NCBI GenBank assembly: GCA_030038595.1
Contig: JASHSW010000156.1
Coordinates: 1 to 7,483, forward strand
Origin: Methylovirgula sp.
Lineage (GTDB): Bacteria > Pseudomonadota > Alphaproteobacteria > Rhizobiales > Beijerinckiaceae
Direction: 5' to 3'
Length of the DNA: 7,483 bases
This document shows, in pieces, positions 1-7,168 of the stretch. Under the pieces are notes generated by a model, which saw only the letters and a program-made list of their open reading frames with translations, searched no databases and was not told the origin of the DNA. Position 1 is the first letter of the stretch, and every line of letters begins with the position of its first letter. A program made the translations under genes and the position numbers.

Positions 1-19
1 TGGCCCGAGAAAGTCCCCG

Positions 20-1147
20 ATGCCTGCTACCGCCTATGTCGAGCGCTTTCGCGCCCCGAGCCGCAGCGCCGATGCGCAGCAAACGCTCCTGAACCTGCGG
101 CGCGGCCGCGGCGCGCAATCCAACGAAAGCGGCAGGTTCGAGCTTCACGCCTATGTTCCCATCGACGACGGCTGGGGCGGCCAAGAGCCGGAAGCGCAAC
201 TTGCAACCACGGTCACGCTCGAGCGGCCGAAGACCATCATCGCCCGCAATGATTCGCCCGACATTTCTTTCGATCGTTCGATCAATCCATATCGAGGCTG
301 CGAACACGGCTGCGTCTATTGTTTCGCCCGCCCGACCCACGCCTATATGGGATTGTCGCCGGGGCTCGACTTCGAAAGCAAGCTCTTCGCCAAGCCGGAC
401 GCCGCGAGCCTGCTCGAGCGCGAACTTGCCGCCAAGAACTATACGCCGCGCACGATCGCCATCGGCACCAACACCGACCCCTATCAGCCGATCGAGCGCC
501 AGCATAGGCTGATGCGCCAGGTTCTCGAAGTTCTGGCGCGCGCCCAGCATCCGGTCGGCATCGTGACCAAATCGGCGCTGGTGCTGCGCGACCTCGATCT
601 GCTCGTGCCGATGGCGCAGAAAGGCTTGGTCAAAGTCGCCCTGTCGGTGACGACGCTCGATCCCGTTCTGGCACGCAAAATGGAGCCGCGCGCCGCCACG
701 CCTGAAAAGCGGCTCGCCACCTTGAACGCGCTTGCCGAGGCGGGCGTGCCGACCTGCGTGATGGTCGCGCCGATCATTCCGGCGTTGAACGACTCGGAGA
801 TCGAATCCATTCTGGCGCGTGCCAAGGCGATCGGCGTGCGCGAGGCGGGCTATGTCATGCTGCGCCTGCCGCTCGAACTCCACGACCTCTTCAGCGAATG
901 GCTTACCGCGCATTATCCGGACAAGGCGCGCCATATTCTCTCGCTCGTCCGTTCGACGCGCGACGGCAAGAAATACGATTCGACCTTCGGCAAAAGGATG
1001 ACCGGTACCGGGCCCTATGCGTGGATGATCGGGCGGCGTTTTGAGGCCGCGGCGGTAAAACTCGGCTTCGGCCGGAACAAGCTCAAATTGCGCCACGATC
1101 TGTTCGTGCCGCCGGCGCGGGCCGGCCAGCAACTGCGCTTACTGTGA
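20..1147 (+). CDS. PA0069-family radical SAM protein
   Basis: Predicted 375-residue radical S-adenosylmethionine enzyme of the PA0069/SplB-like group; the substrate is not known for this family. The iron-sulphur signature CX3CX2C is clear at Cys94, Cys98 and Cys101 (GCEHGCVYCFARPTH), preceded by the typical stretch NPYRGC. An N-terminal RRGRGAQSNESGRFE block (about residues 27-41) is also characteristic of the group. The TIAIGTNTDPYQPIE segment and the later VMVAPIIPALND segment fit a radical SAM barrel that binds the cluster and SAM. Length is normal for the family. ATG at 20 follows a purine-rich GAGAAAG (7-13), an acceptable ribosome site. The frame is open to the window edge, so a start further upstream cannot be excluded. 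It ends 1 base before a long inverted-repeat structure. In Rhizobiales I recall this gene next to rnhB and ccrM. Family confident, function unknown. Confidence 0.93.
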   Translation: MPATAYVERFRAPSRSADAQQTLLNLRRGRGAQSNESGRFELHAYVPIDDGWGGQEPEAQLATTVTLERPKTIIARNDSPDISFDRSINPYRGCEHGCVYCFARPTHAYMGLSPGLDFESKLFAKPDAASLLERELAAKNYTPRTIAIGTNTDPYQPIERQHRLMRQVLEVLARAQHPVGIVTKSALVLRDLDLLVPMAQKGLVKVALSVTTLDPVLARKMEPRAATPEKRLATLNALAEAGVPTCVMVAPIIPALNDSEIESILARAKAIGVREAGYVMLRLPLELHDLFSEWLTAHYPDKARHILSLVRSTRDGKKYDSTFGKRMTGTGPYAWMIGRRFEAAAVKLGFGRNKLKLRHDLFVPPARAGQQLRLL

Positions 1148-1237
1148 GGTGCCCCCGTCCGGCCATCCCGCACCGAGGAATGCCCTCTCCCTCGGAATTT
1201 CTCTGGAAATGCGTGGATGGCCGGACAACCGGGCATC
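1148..1237 (+). ncRNA. Structured 3'UTR / possible RNA element (three-way junction)
   Basis: A compact nested inverted repeat starts right after the radical SAM stop. The outer helix pairs 1148-1154 with 1231-1237 (7 pairs, one G-U). After a small internal loop, 1157-1168 pairs perfectly with 1215-1226 (GTCCGGCCATCC with its exact complement). Past one bulged T, 1169-1171 pairs with 1211-1213. Two hairpins sit inside: 1173-1178 with 1190-1195 (CCGAGG/CCTCGG) and 1197-1201 with 1206-1210 (ATTTC/GAAAT). There is no U-tract, so it is not a classical terminator. It could be a 3'-end stabiliser, a leader element of rnhB, a small RNA, or a copy of a dispersed palindromic repeat. The pairing is seen directly; the role is inference. 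Confidence 0.45.
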
Positions 1238-1239
1238 AG

Positions 1240-1352
1240 GATTCCCAAGTTTGAAGACTCCGCCCGTGGTCCCGACTTGACAGATCTCGCAGCCATGCTG
1301 CGTTAAGCAGTATCCGGGGCCGACGAATCTCCTGCCCGGCACCACGAGAGTC
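1240..1352 (+). promoter_or_regulatory. Upstream region of rnhB with four GANTC (CcrM) sites
   Basis: Four GANTC motifs lie in 113 bp: GATTC 1240-1244, GACTC 1256-1260, GAATC 1325-1329 and GAGTC 1348-1352, the last 5 bases before the rnhB ATG. By chance one is expected about every 256 bp. A perfect TTGACA occurs at 1277-1282, but I see no convincing -10 box 16-19 bases downstream. GANTC is the recognition site of CcrM, encoded just downstream. In Caulobacter, promoter GANTC methylation state controls several cell-cycle genes, including ccrM. That this region drives rnhB-ccrM and responds to methylation is inference. Confidence 0.4.
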
Positions 1353-1357
1353 TGGCC

Positions 1358-1978
1358 ATGCAGCAGGCGCTCCCTCACTTCCGCCGCGAGCGAACACTGG
1401 CCAAGAGCGGCGTTTGGCCGGTTGCCGGCGTGGACGAGGTCGGACGCGGCCCGCTCGCCGGCCCCGTGGCCGCGGCGGCGGTCATTCTCGATCCCGAGCG
1501 TCTGCCGAAAGGCGTCAACGATTCGAAACTGCTCGAACGCGAAACGCGCGAAGAGCTTTATGAAACGATTCTGGAGCGCTCGATCGCCGTCGCCGTCGCC
1601 TTCGTCAGCGCCGCCGAGATCGACCGCATCAACATAAGACAGGCAAGTCTTCTGGCGATGCGCCGCGCGCTCGCCGCGCTCGCCGTCGCGCCGCGTCACG
1701 TGTTCATCGACGGCAACGACCTGCCGGCCTCGCTCTGCTGTGCGGGCGAGACGATCGTCGATGGCGACGCCAAATCGATTTCGATCGCCGCCGCTTCGAT
1801 CGTCGCCAAGGTGACGCGCGACCGGCTGATGCGGCGGCTCTGCAGCGTCTATCCGGTCTATGGGTTCAGCCGCCACGTCGGCTATTCGACCGAGGAGCAT
1901 CTTTTGGCGATCGCCAAACACGGTCCTTGCCCGTACCACCGGCTGAGCTTCTCGCCGTTCCGGCCGGCAGCCGAGTAA
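1358..1978 (+). CDS. rnhB: Ribonuclease HII
   Basis: RNase HII, 206 residues, a cytoplasmic enzyme that cleaves the RNA strand of RNA-DNA hybrids and starts removal of single ribonucleotides misincorporated in DNA. The hallmark GVDEVGRGPLAGPV lies at residues 24-37 and supplies the first two acidic ligands (Asp26, Glu27). NDSKLL follows at 54-59, IDGND at 117-121 (Asp118) and GDAKSISIAAASIVAKVTRD at 136-155 (Asp137). So all four metal-binding acids of the family are present. The C-terminal YHRLSFSPFRP is also typical. ATG 1358 is the first start in the frame; its ribosome site (GAGAG, 1346-1350) is weak. It is followed by ccrM on the same strand after 108 bp, and the two may share a transcript. 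A cluster of GANTC sites lies directly upstream. Identification is secure. Confidence 0.97.
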   Translation: MQQALPHFRRERTLAKSGVWPVAGVDEVGRGPLAGPVAAAAVILDPERLPKGVNDSKLLERETREELYETILERSIAVAVAFVSAAEIDRINIRQASLLAMRRALAALAVAPRHVFIDGNDLPASLCCAGETIVDGDAKSISIAAASIVAKVTRDRLMRRLCSVYPVYGFSRHVGYSTEEHLLAIAKHGPCPYHRLSFSPFRPAAE

Positions 1979-1983
1979 AATCC

Positions 1984-1998
1984 ATTGTTAATCAATTC
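1984..1998 (-). promoter_or_regulatory. Weak CtrA half-site-like sequence upstream of ccrM
   Basis: On the minus strand 1991-1984 reads TTAACAAT, one mismatch from the CtrA half-site TTAACCAT. It lies in a locally AT-rich patch between rnhB and ccrM. A second half-site at the expected 7-base spacing is poor (TTTT instead of TTAA). CtrA drives ccrM transcription in Caulobacter and other alphaproteobacteria, which is the only reason for listing it. A short degenerate motif like this can occur by chance. Confidence 0.2.
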
Positions 1999-2083
1999 GT
2001 TCTGAAAAGGGACAGCGCTCCCGCACCACCCTAAACGCCGATTTTACCGGAGCGCGCGCAGAGTGGCGCCGTTCGTCGCGTAG

Positions 2084-3280
<1,197 letters not shown>

Positions 3281-3296
3281 GTGATTCTCTCCGCGC

Positions 3297-3491
3297 ATGG
3301 GCCACGACGTTAGCGAAGCCACTCTCTGCGCCTGGTGCGACGCCATGGCAGATTTGCTCGATCTGCCGATTGAAGCCGGCGACCGCGCCGAGATCATCGC
3401 CAATCTGCGCGTGATCGCGCGGCAGATGCAGTTCGTCGCCGATTTTCCGCTCGACGACCGCGTCGAGCCCGCCGCCGTCTTCGAGGCTTGA
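3297..3491 (+). CDS. AtzG-like small amidase subunit (DUF4089)
   Basis: A 64-residue acidic, helical protein matching the DUF4089/AtzG pattern: an N-terminal helix ending in AMADLLDLPI, then EIIANLRVIARQMQFVADFPLDDRVEPAAVFEA. The ending 'ADFPL-D--EPAAVF-A' is the family's recognisable tail, resembling GatC. In Pseudomonas sp. ADP, AtzG forms a complex with the amidase AtzE and is needed for its stability and activity. The immediate downstream gene here is an AtzE-family amidase, 3 bp after this stop, which strongly supports the assignment. ATG 3297 lies 16 bp after the ccrM stop, so read-through from ccrM is likely. The ribosome site (TAGGTG, 3278-3283) is poor and distant. It probably has no catalytic role of its own. 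Confidence 0.82.
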   Translation: MGHDVSEATLCAWCDAMADLLDLPIEAGDRAEIIANLRVIARQMQFVADFPLDDRVEPAAVFEA

Positions 3492-3494
3492 GCG

Positions 3495-4901
3495 GTGCGC
3501 ATGGATCCGCGCCGCGCGACGGCTTGCGAAATCACGGCGGCAATCGTTTCGGGCGAAGCTACCGCGCGCGAAGTGATCGAAACAATGCTCGCTCGCATCG
3601 CCGCGCTCGACCCAAAGCTCAACGCTTTCACGAATGTCGCGCGCGGGCGCGCGCTCGCCAAGGCGGCGACCATCGATGCGGACCGCGCCGCGGGGCAGGT
3701 GCTGGGTCCGCTTGCCGGCGCACCTTTCGCGGTCAAGAACCTTTACGATATCGCGGGGCTGACGACGCGCGCCGGCGCGGCGATTGCCGGCGACGATCCG
3801 CCGGCCGGGTCCGATGCACTCGTCATCCGTCGGCTCGACGCGGCCGGCGCCGTTCTTCTCGGCGCGCTCAATATGGACGAATACGCCTATGGGTTCACGG
3901 GCGAGAACGTGCATGACGGCAATTCGCTGAACCCCCACGATCCGCGCCATATGACCGGCGGATCGTCGGGCGGTTCGGCTGCGGCGGTGGCTTCCGGCAT
4001 GGCTTCTTTCGCGCTCGGTACCGACACGAACGGATCAATCCGCGTGCCCGCTTCGCTCTGCGGGCTTTTCGGGCTGAAGCCGACATACGGGCGCCTGTCG
4101 CGAAACGGCGTCTATCCGTTTTGCGCGAGCCTCGATCATGTCGGCGTACTGGCGCGTTGCGCCGCCGATCTCGCTGCCGTCTATGACACGATGCAGGGCA
4201 GCGATCCCGCGGACAAGGCTTGCGCGCAGCGCGAGGTCGAGCCAATCTCGCCGCACGTTCCGGAAGGCGCGAAGGATCTGCGCATTGCGGTTGCCGGCGA
4301 TTATTTTCGCCGCGGCGGCAGACCGGAAGCCTTCGCGGCGGTCGATCGGATCGCCACGGCTCTGGGCGCGAAACGCGAAGTGGTTTTCCCAGGTGCGCAG
4401 GAGGCGCGCGCCGCCGCGTATCTCATCACCGCTGCAGAAGGCGCCGCATTGCATGTCGAGCGGCTGCGCCGCAGGCCGAGCGATTTCGACCCCGCGGTGC
4501 GCGACCGCCTCTTGGCAGGCGCGATGATTCCCGCCGGGAGTATCGTGAAAGCGCAGAAATTCCGCACGTGGTTTCGGGATCGCGCGGCGGCGATCTTCGC
4601 CGAGGTCGATATCGTGCTAGCGCCTGCAACGCCTTGTCGAGCGCCGCTTTCCGGACAGAAGCTCGTGAACCTCGACGGCGCGGACGTATCGGTCCGTGCC
4701 AATCTCGGCATTTATACGCAGCCGATCTCGTTCATCGGCCTGCCGGTCGTAACGGTTCCCGTATTCAGCGAAGGCCAGCCCCTGCCGATCGGCGTGCAGG
4801 TAATCGGGCCGCCCTGGCGCGAGGATCTCGTGCTGCGCGTCGCGCGGGAACTCGAGAGGCTCGGCATCGCGCGAGCCCCGGTGGCGCAGAGCGTCGCATG
4901 A
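3495..4901 (+). CDS. AtzE-family amidohydrolase (amidase signature)
   Basis: An amidase-signature enzyme, 468 residues, closest in pattern to AtzE, the catalytic subunit of 1-carboxybiuret hydrolase. The Ser-cisSer-Lys triad is visible: Lys81 in FAVKNLYD, Ser157 in TGGSSGGSAAAV (154-165) and the nucleophile Ser181 in GTDTNGSIRVPASLCG (175-190). The 24-residue spacing between the two serines equals that in well-studied amidases. FGLKPTYGRLSRNGVYPFCASLDHVG follows, and LPVVTVPV and PIGVQVIGPPWRED close the domain. GTG 3495 has GAGG at 3483-3486, 8 bases upstream; ATG 3501 is an alternative that removes two residues. It is coupled to the AtzG-like gene, so the pair should form a heteromer. No atzD- or atzF-like gene is in view, so the true substrate could be another amide or carbamoyl compound in nitrogen metabolism. 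Family confident, substrate not. Confidence 0.9.
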   Translation: MRMDPRRATACEITAAIVSGEATAREVIETMLARIAALDPKLNAFTNVARGRALAKAATIDADRAAGQVLGPLAGAPFAVKNLYDIAGLTTRAGAAIAGDDPPAGSDALVIRRLDAAGAVLLGALNMDEYAYGFTGENVHDGNSLNPHDPRHMTGGSSGGSAAAVASGMASFALGTDTNGSIRVPASLCGLFGLKPTYGRLSRNGVYPFCASLDHVGVLARCAADLAAVYDTMQGSDPADKACAQREVEPISPHVPEGAKDLRIAVAGDYFRRGGRPEAFAAVDRIATALGAKREVVFPGAQEARAAAYLITAAEGAALHVERLRRRPSDFDPAVRDRLLAGAMIPAGSIVKAQKFRTWFRDRAAAIFAEVDIVLAPATPCRAPLSGQKLVNLDGADVSVRANLGIYTQPISFIGLPVVTVPVFSEGQPLPIGVQVIGPPWREDLVLRVARELERLGIARAPVAQSVA

Positions 4902-4911
4902 CGCTTTGCGA

Positions 4912-5502
4912 CTACCAGATCGCCAAGATGCAGGTCGAGATCGGGTAGGCGAGAAGGACGCCGAGAACGGCGCCGGCGACGATATCGCTAGGATAATGAT
5001 GGCCGGTGGCGATGCGCGACCAAGCCATCAGCACCATGAGCGTTGCCGCAGAGATCGCCGCCGCCGGCCAGACGAGCACGACCGGCACCAATACGCCGGA
5101 GAGCGTCATGGCGTGTCCGCTCGGAAACGAATGTTCGTCGAGGACCGCCAGCAAGGAAGGCAGGCGCGGATCGACGCGGAACGGCCGCGGCCGGCCGATC
5201 CACCGCTTGATGTAGGGAAACATGCAATGCAACAGCCCGACGTTCAACGCGCCGACGAAAACGACGCGGAAGCCGGTGCGCCCCAGGCCTTCGAAGACGA
5301 TCGAGACGATGATCAGATAGAGCCAGCTATTGCCGAGCTTGCTGATCGCAATTGCCGAGGCGCGGCCGACTTTCGGGCGCGCCGAACGCGATATGACGCG
5401 GACCGCGGCGAGATCGGCGCGCCGCAACCGATCCTTCCACAAGCTTTGCGCGCCGGTCTCGGGGAGTCCGTCAGGCTCGGAGTGTGGCAAGAGATCGAGC
5501 AT
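4912..5502 (-). CDS. PAP2-family membrane phosphatase
   Basis: An integral-membrane phosphatase of the type-2 phosphatidic acid phosphatase family, 196 residues. All three catalytic motifs are intact: KX6RP at Lys99-Pro107 (KRWIGRPRP), PSGH at 127-130 (SFPSGHAMT) and SRX5HX3D at 162-173 (SRIATGHHYPSD), with His130, His169 and Asp173 as the phosphoenzyme/catalytic residues. Hydrophobic spans near 60-72, 78-95, 134-160 and 174-196 fit several transmembrane helices. Likely substrates are lipid phosphates such as undecaprenyl pyrophosphate, phosphatidylglycerophosphate or lipid A; the sequence does not decide. The frame extends to an ATG at 5586 (224 aa), but the extra 28 codons have only about 57% GC at third positions and several codons rare here, against about 80% after 5502, so ATG 5502 is preferred. 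Neither start has a good ribosome site. Its stop faces the amidase stop across 10 bp. Confidence 0.9.
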   Translation of the reverse strand: MLDLLPHSEPDGLPETGAQSLWKDRLRRADLAAVRVISRSARPKVGRASAIAISKLGNSWLYLIIVSIVFEGLGRTGFRVVFVGALNVGLLHCMFPYIKRWIGRPRPFRVDPRLPSLLAVLDEHSFPSGHAMTLSGVLVPVVLVWPAAAISAATLMVLMAWSRIATGHHYPSDIVAGAVLGVLLAYPISTCILAIW

Positions 5503-5769
5503 GCGTCCGTTCGGTTCTCGGCTACGCCGACACATCGCCGACGGACAGGCGATTGCTCGCGCATAAATCCGTCGAGTGACCGGCATGTGACGAAGGAAGA
5601 AGCATGCTGCCGGGCCGGAGGCTCACCGTCCGAACGCTGGCAAGTCTTGCGGACTTGGAAGGCGCGCTCTTCCCACCATGCGCAGACAGTATGGTCCTAC
5701 CGATAGTGCAGCGCAAGTCACGCTTTCGTCGCAGCGCGTCGAAAAAAAGACAACGGCGTGGTCAAATTG
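5503..5769. other. Intergenic region between PAP2 gene and unknown ORF
   Basis: No convincing gene. A perfect small palindrome CAAGTC-ttgcg-GACTTG lies at 5641-5657, about 140 bp upstream of the PAP2 start. On the minus strand, TTGCGC and CATACT separated by 17 bases (around 5718-5690) are a poor candidate promoter. A run of seven A (5742-5748; T on the minus strand) lies 22 bases past the stop of the leftward gene at 5770. I find no adequate stem before it, so I do not call a terminator. Confidence 0.4.
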
Positions 5770-6189
5770 TCAGCCGATGCGCCGGGCGAGGGTGATGTGC
5801 GGCTCGCTTTCCTTTTGCCAACCGATGGAGACTTCGCGCTCCAATCGTTGCCGCATGACTTCCGTCAAGAGATCGGCGAATGCGGCAGCCTCGGCATCGT
5901 CGGCCGTCGCTTCGCGATATTGGAGCGCCTGCCGCCAGGATTCGTCCGCAATATCGAGTGCGAAGGCCATGAGGGCGTTCGCCAAAAAGCTTTCGGCCGT
6001 GATGCCGCGATGGGCAACCAAGGCGCGGACCTCGTCGGAAAGGTTGGGATCGAGCCGTGCAAGAATGGCCGCCGCGGCAATGTCGCCGGAGAGAAGACCG
6101 ACGATCAGGTCGCGCAGTCGGGGCGCGGTGCCGCCGCCGGAGGATGTTTCGGCATCGGCAATCAGGTAGCCAAAGAAGGAGAAAGACAT
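5770..6189 (-). CDS. Hypothetical protein, 139 aa
   Basis: Not recognised. The start ATG 6189 is well supported: GAGG sits 6 bases upstream and a perfect TATAAT box lies at 6222-6217. The frame also runs upstream to 6306, but that segment contains the promoter and is not expected to be coding. The protein starts MSFSFFGYLIADAE, has a short Gly/Ser linker (residues 16-20), then looks helical, with a conserved-looking middle (LSDEVRALVAHRGITAESFLANALMAFALDIADESW in two overlapping helices) and a charged C-terminal helix around LLTEVMRQRLEREVSIGWQ. No cysteine, signal peptide or clear membrane segment. Composition (Ala, Leu and Glu rich, GC-rich third positions) matches neighbouring genes, so it appears native. 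It may be a small soluble regulatory or accessory protein, but nothing visible fixes a function. Confidence 0.75.
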   Translation of the reverse strand: MSFSFFGYLIADAETSSGGGTAPRLRDLIVGLLSGDIAAAAILARLDPNLSDEVRALVAHRGITAESFLANALMAFALDIADESWRQALQYREATADDAEAAAFADLLTEVMRQRLEREVSIGWQKESEPHITLARRIG

Positions 6190-6216
6190 ATTCGGCCTCG
6201 TGCAGCTCTCCGGTCC

Positions 6217-6222
6217 ATTATA
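6217..6222 (-). promoter_or_regulatory. TATAAT -10 box for the 139-aa ORF
   Basis: On the minus strand 6222-6217 reads TATAAT, a perfect match to the -10 consensus, about 27 bases ahead of the ATG at 6189. This would give a leader of about 20 bases containing the GAGG ribosome site. The -35 position is weak (no good TTGACA match at 16-18 bases), so an activator may be needed. Confidence 0.5.
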
Positions 6223-6437
6223 GCGAAGTCTGCAATAATTTCTCGCCTCGGTCCCTGAAATCAACTTGGGCTTGGCTGCCGGTCGGCATTCGGAATGCTC
6301 TAGCAAACGCTGCCGTCCTTGCCTTTCGGAATGTCTGGTCGCCCCAACGACTCAAAGGCCGAGATCCCTCAAAGAGGGATGATCGATGGAGGCATGCGCG
6401 ACCGGCGCCCGGATTGCGGCTCTTCCACGCGTCTTCG

Positions 6438-6461
6438 GGCGCCGCGCGCCTTCGCGGCGCC
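6438..6461 (-). terminator. GC-rich hairpin downstream of wrbA (possible 3' end)
   Basis: GGCGCCGCG (6438-6446) pairs perfectly with CGCGGCGCC (6453-6461) across a 6-base loop. It lies about 43 bases past the wrbA stop in the direction of transcription. No U-tract follows on the minus strand, so it is at most a non-canonical or Rho-assisted terminator, or a 3'-end stabiliser. The next gene on this strand has its own -10 box, which fits transcription ending in this gap. Confidence 0.3.
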
Positions 6462-6503
6462 GGTTTCGGCGGCAAAAGGCAGCAGCGGCGGTCGGCGCAT
6501 TGC

Positions 6504-7103
6504 TCAACCAAACAGTCTCTTGGCGATTTCGGCAACATGGCGGCCCTGGAAACGCGCCCCCGCGAGTTCGTTTTGGCTCGGCTTTCTCGATCCGTCGCTG
6601 GCCGCAATGGTCGTGATCCCATAGGGCGATCCGCCGGTAATCTCATCCTGTCTCATTTGACCTTGGAAACTATACGGAAGGCCGACGATCACCATCCCGA
6701 AATGGAGAAGATTGGTGATGATCGAAAAAAGCGTGGTTTCCTGGCCGCCGTGCTGGGTGGCGGTCGAGCTGAACGCGCTCCCTACTTTGCCGACGAGCGC
6801 GCCGCTCATCCAAAGTCCGCTCGCCTGATCGAGGAAATTCGCCATTTGCGAGGCGATTCTGCCGAACCGCGTGCCGACGCCGACGATGACCGCATCGTAA
6901 TTGGCAAGCTCGAGGATGGTCGCGATCGGCGCGGCTTGATCAAGCTTGAAATGTGCCGCCTTGGCGACGTCGGGGGGCACAAGTTCCGGCACGCGTTTGA
7001 TGTCGACTTGCGCGCCCGTTTCGCGCGCCCCCGAAGCGATGGCCTCGGCCATCGCTTCGATGTGACCATAGGCGGAATAATAAAGAACCAAAACTTTGGC
7101 CAT
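6504..7103 (-). CDS. wrbA: NAD(P)H:quinone oxidoreductase WrbA
   Basis: A WrbA-type flavoprotein, 199 residues, the usual length. It is a cytoplasmic, FMN-binding, tetrameric enzyme that reduces quinones by two electrons and limits redox cycling. The flavodoxin-like fold opens with [21 protein letters not shown] (residues 3-23), where the YSxxGH loop holds the FMN phosphate. [24 protein letters not shown] (about 70-93), the [13 protein letters not shown] segment (about 112-124) and the [11 protein letters not shown] stretch are WrbA signatures, as is the closing [17 protein letters not shown] 7103 has GAGG 5 bases upstream. Just 30 bases separate it from the upstream terminator of the pirin gene, leaving little room for its own promoter, so it may depend on read-through or on a promoter inside that region. 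Pirin and WrbA as neighbours suggest a shared quinone or oxidative stress role. Confidence 0.96.
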   Translation of the reverse strand: MAKVLVLYYSAYGHIEAMAEAIASGARETGAQVDIKRVPELVPPDVAKAAHFKLDQAAPIATILELANYDAVIVGVGTRFGRIASQMANFLDQASGLWMSGALVGKVGSAFSSTATQHGGQETTLFSIITNLLHFGMVIVGLPYSFQGQMRQDEITGGSPYGITTIAASDGSRKPSQNELAGARFQGRHVAEIAKRLFG

Positions 7104-7133
7104 GGTTGCCTCGACAGGTTCGAGTTGCGCATG

Positions 7134-7165
7134 AAAAAACGCGGCCCGAAGGCCAGGCCGCGTTT
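7134..7165 (-). terminator. Intrinsic terminator of the pirin-family gene
   Basis: AAACGCGGCC (7137-7146) is the exact reverse complement of GGCCGCGTTT (7156-7165), with a 9-base loop. On the minus strand the 10-bp stem runs into six T (7139-7134). It starts 3 bases past the pirin stop codon (7171-7169), the classical Rho-independent arrangement. It also sits in the leader of wrbA, so incomplete termination could set wrbA expression. Confidence 0.85.
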
Positions 7166-7168
7166 CCT

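Larger units (their letters stand above)
6190..6503. other. 314-bp intergenic region with palindromes
   Basis: No credible gene on either strand; open frames here are GC-rich shadows without family features. It holds the promoter of the leftward 139-aa gene, a tight palindrome GCATTC-g-GAATGC (6286-6298), the direct repeat TTCGGAATG (6289-6297 and 6325-6333), a hairpin ATCCCTC-aaa-GAGGGAT (6364-6380) and a strong GC hairpin (6438-6461) downstream of wrbA. The CATTCCGAA repeats lie roughly 70-115 bp upstream of the -10 box and could be operators; this is inference. Confidence 0.45.

Noticed and set aside
1277..1305. Full sigma-70 promoter for rnhB starting at the perfect TTGACA
   Set aside because: No sequence resembling TATAAT occurs at 16-19 bases; only the -35 match is real, so no complete promoter is called.
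1139..1939. 266-residue minus-strand open frame opposite rnhB
   Set aside because: Shadow of rnhB; its composition (Arg, Gly, Asp rich) and lack of motifs do not support coding.
5503..5586. 28-residue N-terminal extension of the PAP2 protein
   Set aside because: Third-position GC drops to about 57% with rare codons, and the extension has no PAP2 features; ATG 5502 is preferred, though not proven.
5742..5748. Terminator at the seven-T run after the 139-aa gene
   Set aside because: Only a 3-bp stem can be drawn immediately upstream of the T run.
5604..5795. 63-residue plus-strand frame upstream of the PAP2 gene
   Set aside because: Very basic, lacks a ribosome site, overlaps the end of the leftward 139-aa gene and has no conserved features.
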